Source: Bacteroidales bacterium
GTDB taxonomy: Bacteria; Bacteroidota; Bacteroidia; Bacteroidales; VadinHA17
Assembly (NCBI GenBank): GCA_031285575.1
Contig: JAITVX010000061.1
Location: forward strand, 1-7,562
Direction: 5' to 3'
DNA length: 7,562 bases
Of this stretch, positions 1 to 7,184 are shown piece by piece (the first letter of the stretch is position 1; every line of letters begins with the position of its first letter). The position numbers were made by a program, and so were the translations under genes. A model generated the notes under the pieces. It was not told where the DNA came from. It ran no database searches and saw only the letters and a list, made by a program, of their open reading frames with translations.

Positions 1-1
1 T

Positions 2-232
2 GTAAGAAGCAAACAGCGTGACGCATTGCAGGCGTATTTAACAGCACATGGTATTCAAACGCTCATTCACTATCCTGTTCCGCCGCATAAGCAGGAATGC
101 TACAAAAACTTGAATAATCTGCCGTTGCCGGTAACGGAGCAAATTCACCAGGAAGTGTTGAGCCTGCCGATAAGTCCGGTTATGGAAGAGAACGAAGTGG
201 AAAGAGTTGTAGAAATTATCAATAAATGGTAA
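2..232 (+). CDS. DegT/DnrJ/EryC1/StrS sugar aminotransferase, C-terminal fragment (FdtB/QdtB-like)
   Basis: The frame is open from the left edge and ends at TAA 230-232, so only about the last 76 residues are present; the true start lies outside the window. The segment LIHYPVPPHKQECY, followed by a motif of the form 'LSLPISPVMEENEVERVV', is the typical C-terminal end of PLP-dependent aminotransferases of the DegT/StrS fold. It most resembles those acting on dTDP-3-keto-6-deoxyhexoses (FdtB, QdtB), which make dTDP-Fuc3N or dTDP-Qui3N in the cytoplasm. The PLP lysine and the rest of the active site are not in the window, so substrate specificity is inferred only. The stop overlaps the ATG of the following flippase gene (ATGGTAA), suggesting coupled translation. 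Family call is firm; the 3-amino sugar assignment is tentative. Confidence 0.85.
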   Translation, partial: VRSKQRDALQAYLTAHGIQTLIHYPVPPHKQECYKNLNNLPLPVTEQIHQEVLSLPISPVMEENEVERVVEIINKW

Positions 233-1530
233 AGGTATTTAATAGCATGGCAGTATTGTGGAAGAAATTCCTCAATGCCGATATTGTAAAAGTGTTTTCC
301 CTTACTTCGGTTTCTACCCTGGTAAGAATGCTTACCGGATTTATAAGCGTAAAAATAGTGTCGGTAATTATTGGCCCTTCCGGTATTGCATTACTGGGGC
401 AATTAAACAGTTTTTCTACAATTGTCATGAGTCTTGCCACCGGTGGAATTAACAATGGAGTTACCAAATATGTAGCCGAAGACAGGGAAGATCTTCCAAA
501 AATACGTCAATATCTTTCCACATCGCTCAAAATTACTCTTTTCTGCTCGTTTATTGTTGGTCTGTCCATGATTGTACTCAATGGTTTTTTGAGCACCATC
601 ATTATGAAATCTGACCAATACGGATATGTGTTTGTAGTTTTTGGCGTAACAGTTTTCCTTTATGCACTCAACAATTTACTGCTGTCTGTTTTAAACGGAT
701 TTAAAAAGTTCAGGATATACGTAAAGGTAAATATTGCCAACAGCATCATCGGATTGGTGTTTTATTTATTGCTGGTTTATTTTTGGGAGCTGGATGGCGC
801 TTTAATCAGTGTTGTTACCTATCAAAGCATTATGCTTCTCATAAGTTTGTGGATGCTCCGCAAAGAGTTTTGGATGAATATTCAATATTTCAAATCAAAA
901 CTCGACAGGGTTGTTACAAAAAAGTTTGTTCATTATACATTGATGACTTTTGTTACAATGGCAACCCTACCGGTTTCGCAACTTATTTTAAGGGGTTATG
1001 TTATTTCCAATATTTCAGCAGTAGAAGCAGGATGGTGGGAGGCCATGAACCGGATATCACAGATGTATCTGATGGTAGTTACGTCTTCTTTCGGGGTTTA
1101 TTACTTACCGAGGTTATCGGAACTTAAAGAAAATCATGAAATCAGGCATGAAATTTTCAAGGCATATAAAGTAATACTGCCTTTACTTTTCATTGGGTTT
1201 GCAGTTATTTACCTGTTAAGGCTGTTTGTTATAAAAATACTGTTTACCCCCGACTTTTATCCAATGCAGCAACTGTTTATATGGCAGTTAGCAGGCGATT
1301 TGTTTAAAATAGCCAGTTGGCTGGTTGCTTATTTAATGGTAGCCAAATCAATGACTAAAGCGTTTGTTATTACCGAATTCCTTTTTTCGGCTCTGTTTGT
1401 CGGTTTGGCATTCCTGTTTATTCATTTCAATGGCGTTGTGGGCATTACCCAGGCACACGTAATCAATTATATGCTATACACTGTTACAATGTTTGTAATT
1501 TTCAGAAAAATAATGTTCGTTCGCCAATGA
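226..1530 (+). CDS. wzx: Wzx-type O-unit flippase (WzxE-like, MOP/polysaccharide transporter superfamily)
   Basis: This 434-residue protein has roughly 12 hydrophobic segments (for example near residues 25-47, 103-123, 134-157, 170-190, 192-210, 315-337, 380-400 and 405-427) and no signal peptide. It should flip undecaprenyl-diphosphate-linked repeat units across the inner membrane. Landmarks that match WzxE-type flippases as I remember them are STLVRMLTGFISVKIVS (30-46), GGINNGVTKYVAE (73-85), SSFGVYYLPRLSEL (287-300) and FIWQLAGDLFKI (351-362). The length is normal for Wzx. The chosen start (226) overlaps the aminotransferase stop by 7 bp. An alternative ATG at 247 (residue 8) would lie just after that stop and cannot be excluded, since neither has a clear Shine-Dalgarno. 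The aminotransferase-then-flippase order recalls wecE-wzxE of the enterobacterial common antigen cluster. The gene is AT-rich. Confidence 0.9.
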   Translation: MVKVFNSMAVLWKKFLNADIVKVFSLTSVSTLVRMLTGFISVKIVSVIIGPSGIALLGQLNSFSTIVMSLATGGINNGVTKYVAEDREDLPKIRQYLSTSLKITLFCSFIVGLSMIVLNGFLSTIIMKSDQYGYVFVVFGVTVFLYALNNLLLSVLNGFKKFRIYVKVNIANSIIGLVFYLLLVYFWELDGALISVVTYQSIMLLISLWMLRKEFWMNIQYFKSKLDRVVTKKFVHYTLMTFVTMATLPVSQLILRGYVISNISAVEAGWWEAMNRISQMYLMVVTSSFGVYYLPRLSELKENHEIRHEIFKAYKVILPLLFIGFAVIYLLRLFVIKILFTPDFYPMQQLFIWQLAGDLFKIASWLVAYLMVAKSMTKAFVITEFLFSALFVGLAFLFIHFNGVVGITQAHVINYMLYTVTMFVIFRKIMFVRQ

Positions 1531-2636
1531 GAAAAGAGACAGTAATAGAATATTTATACGGTGTTGCTGTCTTTCTGTATTGCCTGCCATTTTATATATG
1601 GGGGGTGGCATGGAATCTTTATTTCGTTGCAACTCTCAGTGCAATTATTGGTTTTGTTTCCATAAGGCATTTCAAGCCTGTTACATGGAAAGAGGTATTT
1701 TTTGTTTTATCAATAACATTAATTCAGGTACATCATTATAAAGAATTTAATTTTCATATTGCAATAAACATAGTAACAGTAATATTTTTGGTTTTAACAG
1801 AACATGAAAAGCTGGCTTCTCTTCTCGATAAATTTAAAACGGTGCTTTGCATATCGCTTTTACTTTCTCTTGTCAACTGGCTGTTAGTGTCAGCTATTCC
1901 TGTTCCATACAAAATAATAGAACCGCTTAATGCCCTCAAACAATATAATTATTCTGCCTATCCTTTTCTGGTTGTTGCAAACGACCCCATGTTTAGTCTT
2001 CGTTTTCATGGAATGTTCGATGAAGCGGGTGTTATAGGGTCTATTATTCCCGTACTGTTATTTATCGATAACTATAACCTGAAGTCAAAAAGAAATTTAT
2101 TACTGTTTATTTGTGGTCTTTTGTCGGTATCCTTTTATTTTATGGTATTTACGGCTGTGTATTGTATGTTTAAATTAAAAATAAAATATACTGTTTCTGC
2201 CATATTGCTTTGTGCGGGGCTTTACATCGGATTTAAAGACAATGCAATGTTAAAGGAAACCCTTTGGTGGCGTTTTGAAATAGAAGACAACAAGCTGAAA
2301 GGAGATAACAGATCTGAAGAACTGTTAGACGACAATTTTGAAGATTTTACCAGAAGCGACGATCTGCTTTTGGGAAACCCGTTCTTTAATGTAGAAGATG
2401 ATGCATACTACTCGTCGAGCTATAAAATGTATATTATGGAAGAAGGACTTATCAGTTTTATAGTTTTAGTCATGGCATTCGCCATGTATTCTTTTCCCAA
2501 TATAGAAAATAAAAAAACATACATCCTGTATCTGTTTCTGTTCGGTTCAATGATGTATCAGCGTCCATATATTTTTGCTTTTATGTATATGTTTATTTTA
2601 TATTCCCCCATAGCTTATTTGCAGGTAAAAAAATGA
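1527..2636 (+). CDS. wzy: Polytopic membrane protein, probable O-antigen/repeat-unit polymerase (Wzy-like)
   Basis: The 369-residue protein is strongly hydrophobic, with about ten membrane segments. Two larger hydrophilic regions stand out, at residues about 122-168 and 236-302, and the second is very acidic. Two big loops in a protein of this length are the usual layout of Wzy polymerases, which join repeat units in the periplasm. The stretch RFHGMFDEAGVIG (159-171) resembles the R-x-x-G-x-F-x-E-x-G loop motif seen in many putative Wzy proteins of Bacteroidota. Wzy proteins are poorly conserved, so the call rests on topology, that motif and position right after wzx. The ATG at 1527 overlaps the wzx stop (ATGA), indicating coupling. 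It is one of the most AT-rich genes here (about 30% GC in line 2161-2220). Alternatives are a WaaL-type ligase or another O-antigen-ligase-fold protein. Confidence 0.72.
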   Translation: MRKETVIEYLYGVAVFLYCLPFYIWGVAWNLYFVATLSAIIGFVSIRHFKPVTWKEVFFVLSITLIQVHHYKEFNFHIAINIVTVIFLVLTEHEKLASLLDKFKTVLCISLLLSLVNWLLVSAIPVPYKIIEPLNALKQYNYSAYPFLVVANDPMFSLRFHGMFDEAGVIGSIIPVLLFIDNYNLKSKRNLLLFICGLLSVSFYFMVFTAVYCMFKLKIKYTVSAILLCAGLYIGFKDNAMLKETLWWRFEIEDNKLKGDNRSEELLDDNFEDFTRSDDLLLGNPFFNVEDDAYYSSSYKMYIMEEGLISFIVLVMAFAMYSFPNIENKKTYILYLFLFGSMMYQRPYIFAFMYMFILYSPIAYLQVKK

Positions 2637-2682
2637 ATGTCATTGCGAGTTTCCACCCCAAATTTTGTGGCATAATGCGGAT

Positions 2683-2726
2683 ATGACATATTTGCTTAAA
2701 ATCAATAATTTACGCAATTATGTCAT
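2683..2726. repeat. Imperfect 13-bp inverted repeat (hairpin-capable)
   Basis: The left arm ATGACATATTTGC (2683-2695) pairs with the right arm GCAATTATGTCAT (2714-2726) with one mismatch, around an 18-nt AT-rich loop. The outer eight pairs are perfect. No run of T follows the right arm, so it is not a classical intrinsic terminator. The right arm runs into the dispersed repeat starting at 2721, so it may be part of the same small mobile or palindromic element. Confidence 0.6.
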
Positions 2727-2751
2727 TGGTAGGAGGAACGACGAAGCAATC
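2721..2751. repeat. Dispersed intergenic repeat of the 'GTCATTGCGAG...CGAAGCAATC' type, slightly degenerate
   Basis: The segment begins TGTCATTGGTAGGAGGAACG and ends ACGAAGCAATC. From memory, closely similar sequences (GTCATTGCGAGGAGG..., then CGACGAAGCAATC) recur in intergenic DNA of many bacteria and often give spurious small ORF translations. Here the ATTGCGAG portion has changed to ATTGGTAG. The ends form a short stem (ATTG against CAAT). A second partial match, ATGTCATTGCGAG, sits at 2637-2649, immediately after the Wzy stop. The AGGAGG at 2731-2736 belongs to this repeat and has no start codon at a suitable distance, so it is not a ribosome-binding site. Confidence 0.6.
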
Positions 2752-2822
2752 TATACACCATACCCATTGACGGGACTATAAAGTTTCAAAATCGAAAACC
2801 ATAAAGAAATATTAATGTAATC

Positions 2823-4316
2823 ATGTTGTTAGAGGCGTCATTAAATACCGTGTTTCACAAGTTAAAGGAAAATATAAGAAAAGATATTGGCCGGAAAAAC
2901 CTTAACAGGGCGTTAAAATCACTTTCCTTTTTATGTGTCTTAAAACACCGATGTTTTACGGAATTTTATGACCGGGAAGTTGAAGAACTTATCGGCACAT
3001 TAAGCAGCCTGATATTCCCAACCCCTTCGGATAACAATAATACGGAAGCATCCCGCGTGGTAATGATCGATTCCTTAGCCTGGGATAATCACGGGCTCAC
3101 CCAGCAATACCTGAGAGCCTTTATGAGCATGGACATGAACATTCTGTATGTTATAATAGAAGGCAGATACAAGTCAACTCAAATTTTAAAAGAACTGGAA
3201 GAATACGGGAAAGCCCGAATTTACACTTTCGAAGCAAAGCAGAATATTACGGAACAGCTTACAGATTTATATCAAACAGTTGTTGCCTTTAACGCCGCCA
3301 GCATATTCACCCATTCGCTTTCCGTTATCGACTGCATTCTGTTAAAAGCCCTGCCTGTTCCCGCCAAATACAGAATTAATTTTGGCGACCATGTTTACTG
3401 GAACGGCTCCTCGTGCACCGATTATATAATTGAATTCCGGAACTGGGGAGCAACACTGTCGTGCAGATACAGGGATGTTGCTAAAGAAAAAATAATTATA
3501 CAGCCGTTTTATCCGATAGAAGACAGCAACGCTCCGTTCTGCGGGCTGCCTGCGGTTGACGAAAACAGAGTAGTTATTTTTTCAGGAGGGGCATCGTATA
3601 AAATCAAAAACAGGGAACAGACCTTTTTCAGGCTGCTGTTGCGGCTGTTTGATGAAAACCCGCAGGCAACAGTCTTTTTTGCCTGCCGCGACGACGACAG
3701 GCTGTTGAAAAAATTTATTGACGACAACAAGCTCCATCAACGCTTCTTCTTGATAGGATACAGGTCTGACCTGAAAGCCGTTCTTGAACGCACCGACATA
3801 TATCTCGACACATACCCTACCGGAGGAGGCCTTATGGTTCTCTATGCCGCCGTAAACGGACTGCCCGTTCTGAGTTTAAAAACCGACAACACCCTCGACT
3901 GTATTGAATACGACGACAACGGAATACGCTATTGCAGCGAATATAAAAACATTGACGACCTGTGCAGAGAAGCAAATATGCTCATTCAAAACGAAAACCA
4001 CAGGAAACTGATAGGCTCGGTTCTTAAAAACAAAACACTTACCGAAACCCGGTTCAACCATTCGGTTGCAAAAATAATATCTGGGCAAACCACCGGCAAC
4101 ACGTTCTCGGAAATAACATACAACTACGAAGCGTTAAGAAAAAACTATCAGAAACAGTTTTTTAACAGGGCGGCATACGAAATGGCAGCAGGCTTTCTTT
4201 ACGCCCTCTATTCGTATAAATACCTGATAAAATTTCCATACCCGATTGTTTATTACGGAACGGTTCTGAAAATATTCAGCAAACTAACATCAATAATTTC
4301 AAAAGCAAAACAGTAA
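2823..4316 (+). CDS. GT-B fold glycosyltransferase with GT41 (O-GlcNAc transferase)-like C-terminal domain
   Basis: This 497-residue protein has no signal peptide. Residues 1-65 look all-helical. A first Rossmann-like half follows (about 78-230), opening with MIDSLAWDNHGLTQQYLRA, a pattern found at the acceptor domain of related Bacteroidota glycosyltransferases. The second half starts at VVIFSGGASYKIKNRE (250-265) and carries FLIGYRSDLKAVLERTDIYL (309-328) followed by DTYPTGGG (329-336) and NGLPVLSL. This is the nucleotide-sugar binding region and resembles the 'DIxLDTxPxxGG...GxPVxTL' block of OGT/SPINDLY-like and other GT-B enzymes. No TPR array is present. The C-terminal tail (446-497) alternates basic and aromatic/hydrophobic residues and may contact the membrane. 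It probably adds a sugar to the lipid-linked repeat unit in the cytoplasm; donor and acceptor are unknown. The ATG at 2823 has no Shine-Dalgarno. Confidence 0.8.
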   Translation: MLLEASLNTVFHKLKENIRKDIGRKNLNRALKSLSFLCVLKHRCFTEFYDREVEELIGTLSSLIFPTPSDNNNTEASRVVMIDSLAWDNHGLTQQYLRAFMSMDMNILYVIIEGRYKSTQILKELEEYGKARIYTFEAKQNITEQLTDLYQTVVAFNAASIFTHSLSVIDCILLKALPVPAKYRINFGDHVYWNGSSCTDYIIEFRNWGATLSCRYRDVAKEKIIIQPFYPIEDSNAPFCGLPAVDENRVVIFSGGASYKIKNREQTFFRLLLRLFDENPQATVFFACRDDDRLLKKFIDDNKLHQRFFLIGYRSDLKAVLERTDIYLDTYPTGGGLMVLYAAVNGLPVLSLKTDNTLDCIEYDDNGIRYCSEYKNIDDLCREANMLIQNENHRKLIGSVLKNKTLTETRFNHSVAKIISGQTTGNTFSEITYNYEALRKNYQKQFFNRAAYEMAAGFLYALYSYKYLIKFPYPIVYYGTVLKIFSKLTSIISKAKQ

Positions 4317-4321
4317 AAAAA

Positions 4322-4966
4322 ATGGGGAAAATCATAACATACCTTACACTGCAGCTGGGCAGGCTGCTCTCCCGCCTGTATCCATATTCCGTTTCGCAGA
4401 AAACGGGCTATTACGCAAACATGCTCTACACGGCGTGGACAAGCCGCATGTTTAAAAACTTCGGAAAAAACTCAATCATATACAGAAAAGCCGAACTTGC
4501 CGGCGCACGCTACATAAGCATTGGCAACAATGTAGAGATTTACCGGAACGCCATGCTTGCCGCATGGGATACCTATGGCGGGCAGACGCTTTATCCTGAA
4601 ATATTTATTGGCGACGGCAGCACCATTGGCGAACACTGCCACATATCGGCCATAAACCGGATTGTTTTCGGCAAAAATGTTGCGGCAGGCAACTGGTTCA
4701 CCGTTTTAGACAATAACCACGGCGAACTGACCATCGACAGCCTTAACGTTCCGCCCCTCAGCAGGCCGCTGTTTTCAAAAGGCCCCGTAAGCATAGGCGA
4801 CAATGTGTGGCTGGGCGACAAGGTAACCGTTCTGGCCGGAGTAACCATAGGAAAAAACAGCATTATAGGAGCAAACAGCGTTGTAACGAAAAGCATTCCG
4901 GCAAACTGCGTTGCAGCAGGAATACCGGCAAAAGTAATCAGAACCATACACCTGCAAGAAAAATGA
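4322..4966 (+). CDS. Left-handed beta-helix (hexapeptide repeat) acyltransferase, probable O-acetyltransferase
   Basis: The 214-residue protein has a helical N-terminal region (1-45) and then hexapeptide-repeat coils: YISIGNNVEI (64-73), IFIGDGSTIGEHCHIS (94-109), IVFGKNVAAG (114-123), VSIGDNVWLGDKVTVLAGVT (156-175) and the family-typical end IIGANSVVTKSIPANCVAAG (181-200), then IPAKVIR. The NNHG motif (131-134) supplies the His (133) expected as catalytic base in the LacA/NodL/WbbJ-type acetyltransferases. It should use acetyl-CoA to acetylate a sugar in the cytoplasm. It could be either an O-acetyltransferase of the repeat unit or an N-acetyltransferase of the amino sugar made by the upstream aminotransferase; the N-terminal extension favours the former. 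The start lies 5 bp after the previous stop, behind a run of A. Its stop overlaps the next start (ATGA, 4963-4966). Confidence 0.92.
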   Translation: MGKIITYLTLQLGRLLSRLYPYSVSQKTGYYANMLYTAWTSRMFKNFGKNSIIYRKAELAGARYISIGNNVEIYRNAMLAAWDTYGGQTLYPEIFIGDGSTIGEHCHISAINRIVFGKNVAAGNWFTVLDNNHGELTIDSLNVPPLSRPLFSKGPVSIGDNVWLGDKVTVLAGVTIGKNSIIGANSVVTKSIPANCVAAGIPAKVIRTIHLQEK

Positions 4967-6090
4967 ACCAGGAAACAAAACACCGGAAAGCCCGCGTAAT
5001 AGCATTCTACCTGCCACAGTTTCATCCCATACCCGAAAACGACAAACACTGGGGAAAAGGATTTACCGAGTGGACAAACGTAGCCAAAGCCAAACCGCTG
5101 TTCCGCGGCCACTACCAGCCGCGCATACCTGCCGACCTGGGGTTTTACGACCTCCGCCTGCCCGAAGTGCGCGAAGCGCAGGCCGCAATGGCACGGGAAT
5201 GCGGCATCGAAGGCTTCATGTACTGGCACTACTGGTTCGGAAACGGAAAAACGGCACTCGAACGGCCTTTCGCAGAAGTGCTCGAAAGCGGAAAACCCGA
5301 CTTCCCGTTCAGCCTCGCCTGGGCAAACCACAGCTGGACAACACGCACATGGGAAAAGAAAAAAGGAATCGCATCGGCCAACACAATGATATTTGAACAG
5401 CAATACTCCACCGACGACTACATAAAACACTTTTACCACCTGCTGCCCGCCTTTAAAGACAGCCGGTATATTACCGTTAACGGCGAACCCGTTTTCCTGG
5501 TCTTTTCGCCGCACGACCTGCCCAACCCGCAGGAATTTATCACACTCTGGAAACAGCTGGCGGTTCAGAACGGCCTCAAGGGAATACACTTTGTGGGGTT
5601 AACATCGGGCTGGCTCAACACATACCAGAAAATACTCGACGACGGATTCGACGCCATTGCACCCGGCAGCCAGTGGCATGCAGAAACAAAGGCAAAAGGC
5701 AAAATAATTAAAATGCTTCAACATAAAATACGCCCCCTGCTGCCATACATCCCGCTCGACAAATACCGCTACAAAGACATCATAAAACACATCTTCACCG
5801 ACTTCGACAGGCAGAACAACGGATACCCCTCGGTAATACCACAGTGGGACAGGTCGCCACGCGCCGGCCGCCAAGCCACGGTATATACCGGCTCAACCCC
5901 CGCCCTGTTTAAAAAACACCTGGCCAACGCCGTAGAAACAGTAAAAAACAAACCCGACCAGCAGAAAATAATCCTTCTGCGCGCATGGAACGAATGGGCC
6001 GAAGGAAACTACGTTGAACCCGACCAGAAATATGGCCGGCAATACCTCGACGCCATACGCGAAGTTCTTCTCGAAAACAACGCACACTGA
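4963..6090 (+). CDS. WbsX-family protein (glycosyltransferase WbsX / GH99-like domain)
   Basis: The protein is 375 residues from the ATG at 4963, which overlaps the acyltransferase stop. The reading frame stays open upstream to an ATG at 4807, but those 52 residues are basic, low-complexity and overlap a well-conserved gene, so they are rejected. Family landmarks are AFYLPQFHPIPENDKHWGKG (14-33), FTEW (34-37), HYQPRIPADLGFYDL (50-64), GFMYWHYWF (84-92), FSLAWANHSWTTRTW (116-130), QWDRSPR (294-300) and AWNEWAEGNYVEP (341-353). WbsX proteins are common in O-antigen clusters and are annotated as glycosyltransferases, but the fold belongs with GH99 endo-alpha-mannosidases. The E344-W-A-E347-G motif matches in spacing the GH99 E-W-H-E-G catalytic region as I recall it. 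There is no signal peptide, so the site of action is probably cytoplasmic. Its exact reaction is not established by sequence. Confidence 0.9.
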   Translation: MNQETKHRKARVIAFYLPQFHPIPENDKHWGKGFTEWTNVAKAKPLFRGHYQPRIPADLGFYDLRLPEVREAQAAMARECGIEGFMYWHYWFGNGKTALERPFAEVLESGKPDFPFSLAWANHSWTTRTWEKKKGIASANTMIFEQQYSTDDYIKHFYHLLPAFKDSRYITVNGEPVFLVFSPHDLPNPQEFITLWKQLAVQNGLKGIHFVGLTSGWLNTYQKILDDGFDAIAPGSQWHAETKAKGKIIKMLQHKIRPLLPYIPLDKYRYKDIIKHIFTDFDRQNNGYPSVIPQWDRSPRAGRQATVYTGSTPALFKKHLANAVETVKNKPDQQKIILLRAWNEWAEGNYVEPDQKYGRQYLDAIREVLLENNAH

Positions 6091-6097
6091 CGAAAAA

Positions 6098-7180
6098 ATG
6101 ACTCCCGCCACACCACAGATATCGGTTATAGTTCCCGTCTATAACACCCAGAAGTACCTGCCGCAGTGCATCGACTCGCTGCTTGGCCAAACGCTGGAAC
6201 ACATCGAAATTATTCTGGTAGATGACGGTTCGACCGACAGCAGCCCCGCAATATGCGACCGCTATGCAGAACACGACCGCAGGGTAAAGGTAATTCACAA
6301 AAAAAACGCCGGACAGGGATACGCCCGCAACTCAGGCCTCGAAGCCGCCACCGGCGAATACATCACATTTGTCGATTCCGACGACTGCGTTGACCCCACC
6401 GCCTACCGCCAACTATGCACCATGGCCGGCAACGCACAGGCAGACATACTCTACTTCTCATACCGGCGCTTTAACGATCGCGGCGAAACATGGAACGCAA
6501 CCCATGTAAGGAACAAAAAACAATACTGCCTCACACCGGAAGACATACGTAAACTGACGCTCGACATGGTGGCAAACCCTCCGGAGTGCAGCAACATCAG
6601 AGATATCGAATGCTCCGTATGTGTAGCCATATATCGCCACAGCACCATCAAAAAGCACGGCATCAAATTCAAAAGCGAACGCGAACTGCACAGCGAAGAC
6701 CTGCTGTTTAACCTCGACTGCATCATGCATTCATCAACCGTCGTCGCCATACCCGATGTTTTCTACAACTACAGGGCCAACCCCTCGTCGTTCAGCCTCA
6801 CGGCAAACAGCAGCAGAATAAACAGAGACTACCGCTACTACCGGCACCTGCTGGAAACAATGCAGGCAAACCGCTTCGGAACCGAAGGCTACCTGAGGGC
6901 AACACGGTATTTTATCGACGACACCACCTCAAGCATGCGCCTCTATGTACAGTCGTCGCTTTCAGAATCAGAAAAAATACAACTCATACAGGAAACGGCC
7001 AGCCACCACTCATGGCCTCAAATAGCCGCATCATATCCCTACCGGAAACTGCCGCTGAGGCACATGCTCGCCTTTCACCTGATGTACAAACGCCGCTGCC
7101 GGCTGCTATACCGCTATCTGAAACTGTTCAACACCGCAAAACAACTGTCGATACGCTTCAAAAACACCATCGGACGCTAA
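6098..7180 (+). CDS. Family 2 glycosyltransferase (GT-A fold)
   Basis: The 360-residue protein from the ATG at 6098 starts just before the first beta strand ISVIVPVYN (8-16). The frame is open back to an ATG at 6014, but that would add 28 atypical residues and overlap the WbsX gene by 77 bp. Key elements are VDDGSTD (41-47, nucleotide binding), NAGQGYARNSGLEAATGEYI (70-89), FVDSDD (91-96, the D-x-D metal/nucleotide-sugar motif) and HSEDLLF (198-204, the ED motif near the catalytic base). After about residue 240 it has a helical, basic C-terminal region (318-360, many Arg/Lys and Tyr) likely to lie on the membrane. It should transfer a sugar from a nucleotide donor to the lipid-linked intermediate. 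The gap to WbsX is 7 bp with an A-run before ATG. It is the last intact gene of the operon in the window. Confidence 0.92.
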   Translation: MTPATPQISVIVPVYNTQKYLPQCIDSLLGQTLEHIEIILVDDGSTDSSPAICDRYAEHDRRVKVIHKKNAGQGYARNSGLEAATGEYITFVDSDDCVDPTAYRQLCTMAGNAQADILYFSYRRFNDRGETWNATHVRNKKQYCLTPEDIRKLTLDMVANPPECSNIRDIECSVCVAIYRHSTIKKHGIKFKSERELHSEDLLFNLDCIMHSSTVVAIPDVFYNYRANPSSFSLTANSSRINRDYRYYRHLLETMQANRFGTEGYLRATRYFIDDTTSSMRLYVQSSLSESEKIQLIQETASHHSWPQIAASYPYRKLPLRHMLAFHLMYKRRCRLLYRYLKLFNTAKQLSIRFKNTIGR

Positions 7181-7184
7181 AAAA

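Larger units (their letters stand above)
2637..2822. other. Intergenic seam between the AT-rich and GC-richer gene blocks
   Basis: This 186-bp gap is the only real break in an otherwise tightly packed gene string. It holds an inverted repeat and a dispersed-repeat copy, listed separately. The 9-mer ATGTCATTG occurs twice in direct orientation (2637-2645 and 2720-2728), 83 bp apart. No convincing Bacteroidota promoter (TTG, about 20 nt, TAnnTTTG) is visible. The string TTGACGGGACTATAAAG (2767-2783) is suggestive only by eye. No T-tract terminator is seen. A promoter for the downstream genes could lie here but is not shown by the sequence. Confidence 0.7.

Noticed and set aside
2653..2670. CCAC...GTGG hairpin after the wzy stop as a terminator
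   Set aside because: Only four pairs with a ten-base loop and no T-tract follow, which is too weak for an intrinsic terminator.
2683..2781. 32-codon ORF in the intergenic gap (contains VIGRRNDEAI)
   Set aside because: The frame covers the inverted repeat and the dispersed intergenic repeat, whose chance translations commonly read like this. It has no start-site support.
2767..2783. Possible promoter TTGACGGGACTATAAAG
   Set aside because: The TTGAC and TATAAA strings are only a few bases apart, so the spacing fits neither a sigma70 promoter nor the Bacteroidota TTG / TAnnTTTG pattern.
4807..4962. Upstream extension of the WbsX gene to an ATG at 4807
   Set aside because: The extra 52 residues are basic, low-complexity and are the shadow of the acyltransferase hexapeptide coding sequence. 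The ATGA overlap at 4963 matches the junction style of the operon.
4591..5589. 332-codon open frame on the minus strand
   Set aside because: It lies opposite the acyltransferase and WbsX genes, both with clear family motifs. The translation shows no domain, and the A/C-rich, T-poor + strand in this block keeps antisense frames open by composition.
6014..6097. Upstream extension of the family 2 glycosyltransferase to an ATG at 6014
   Set aside because: It would overlap the conserved end of WbsX by 77 bp and add residues before the first GT-A strand that family members lack. The ATG at 6098 has an A-rich leader like its neighbours.
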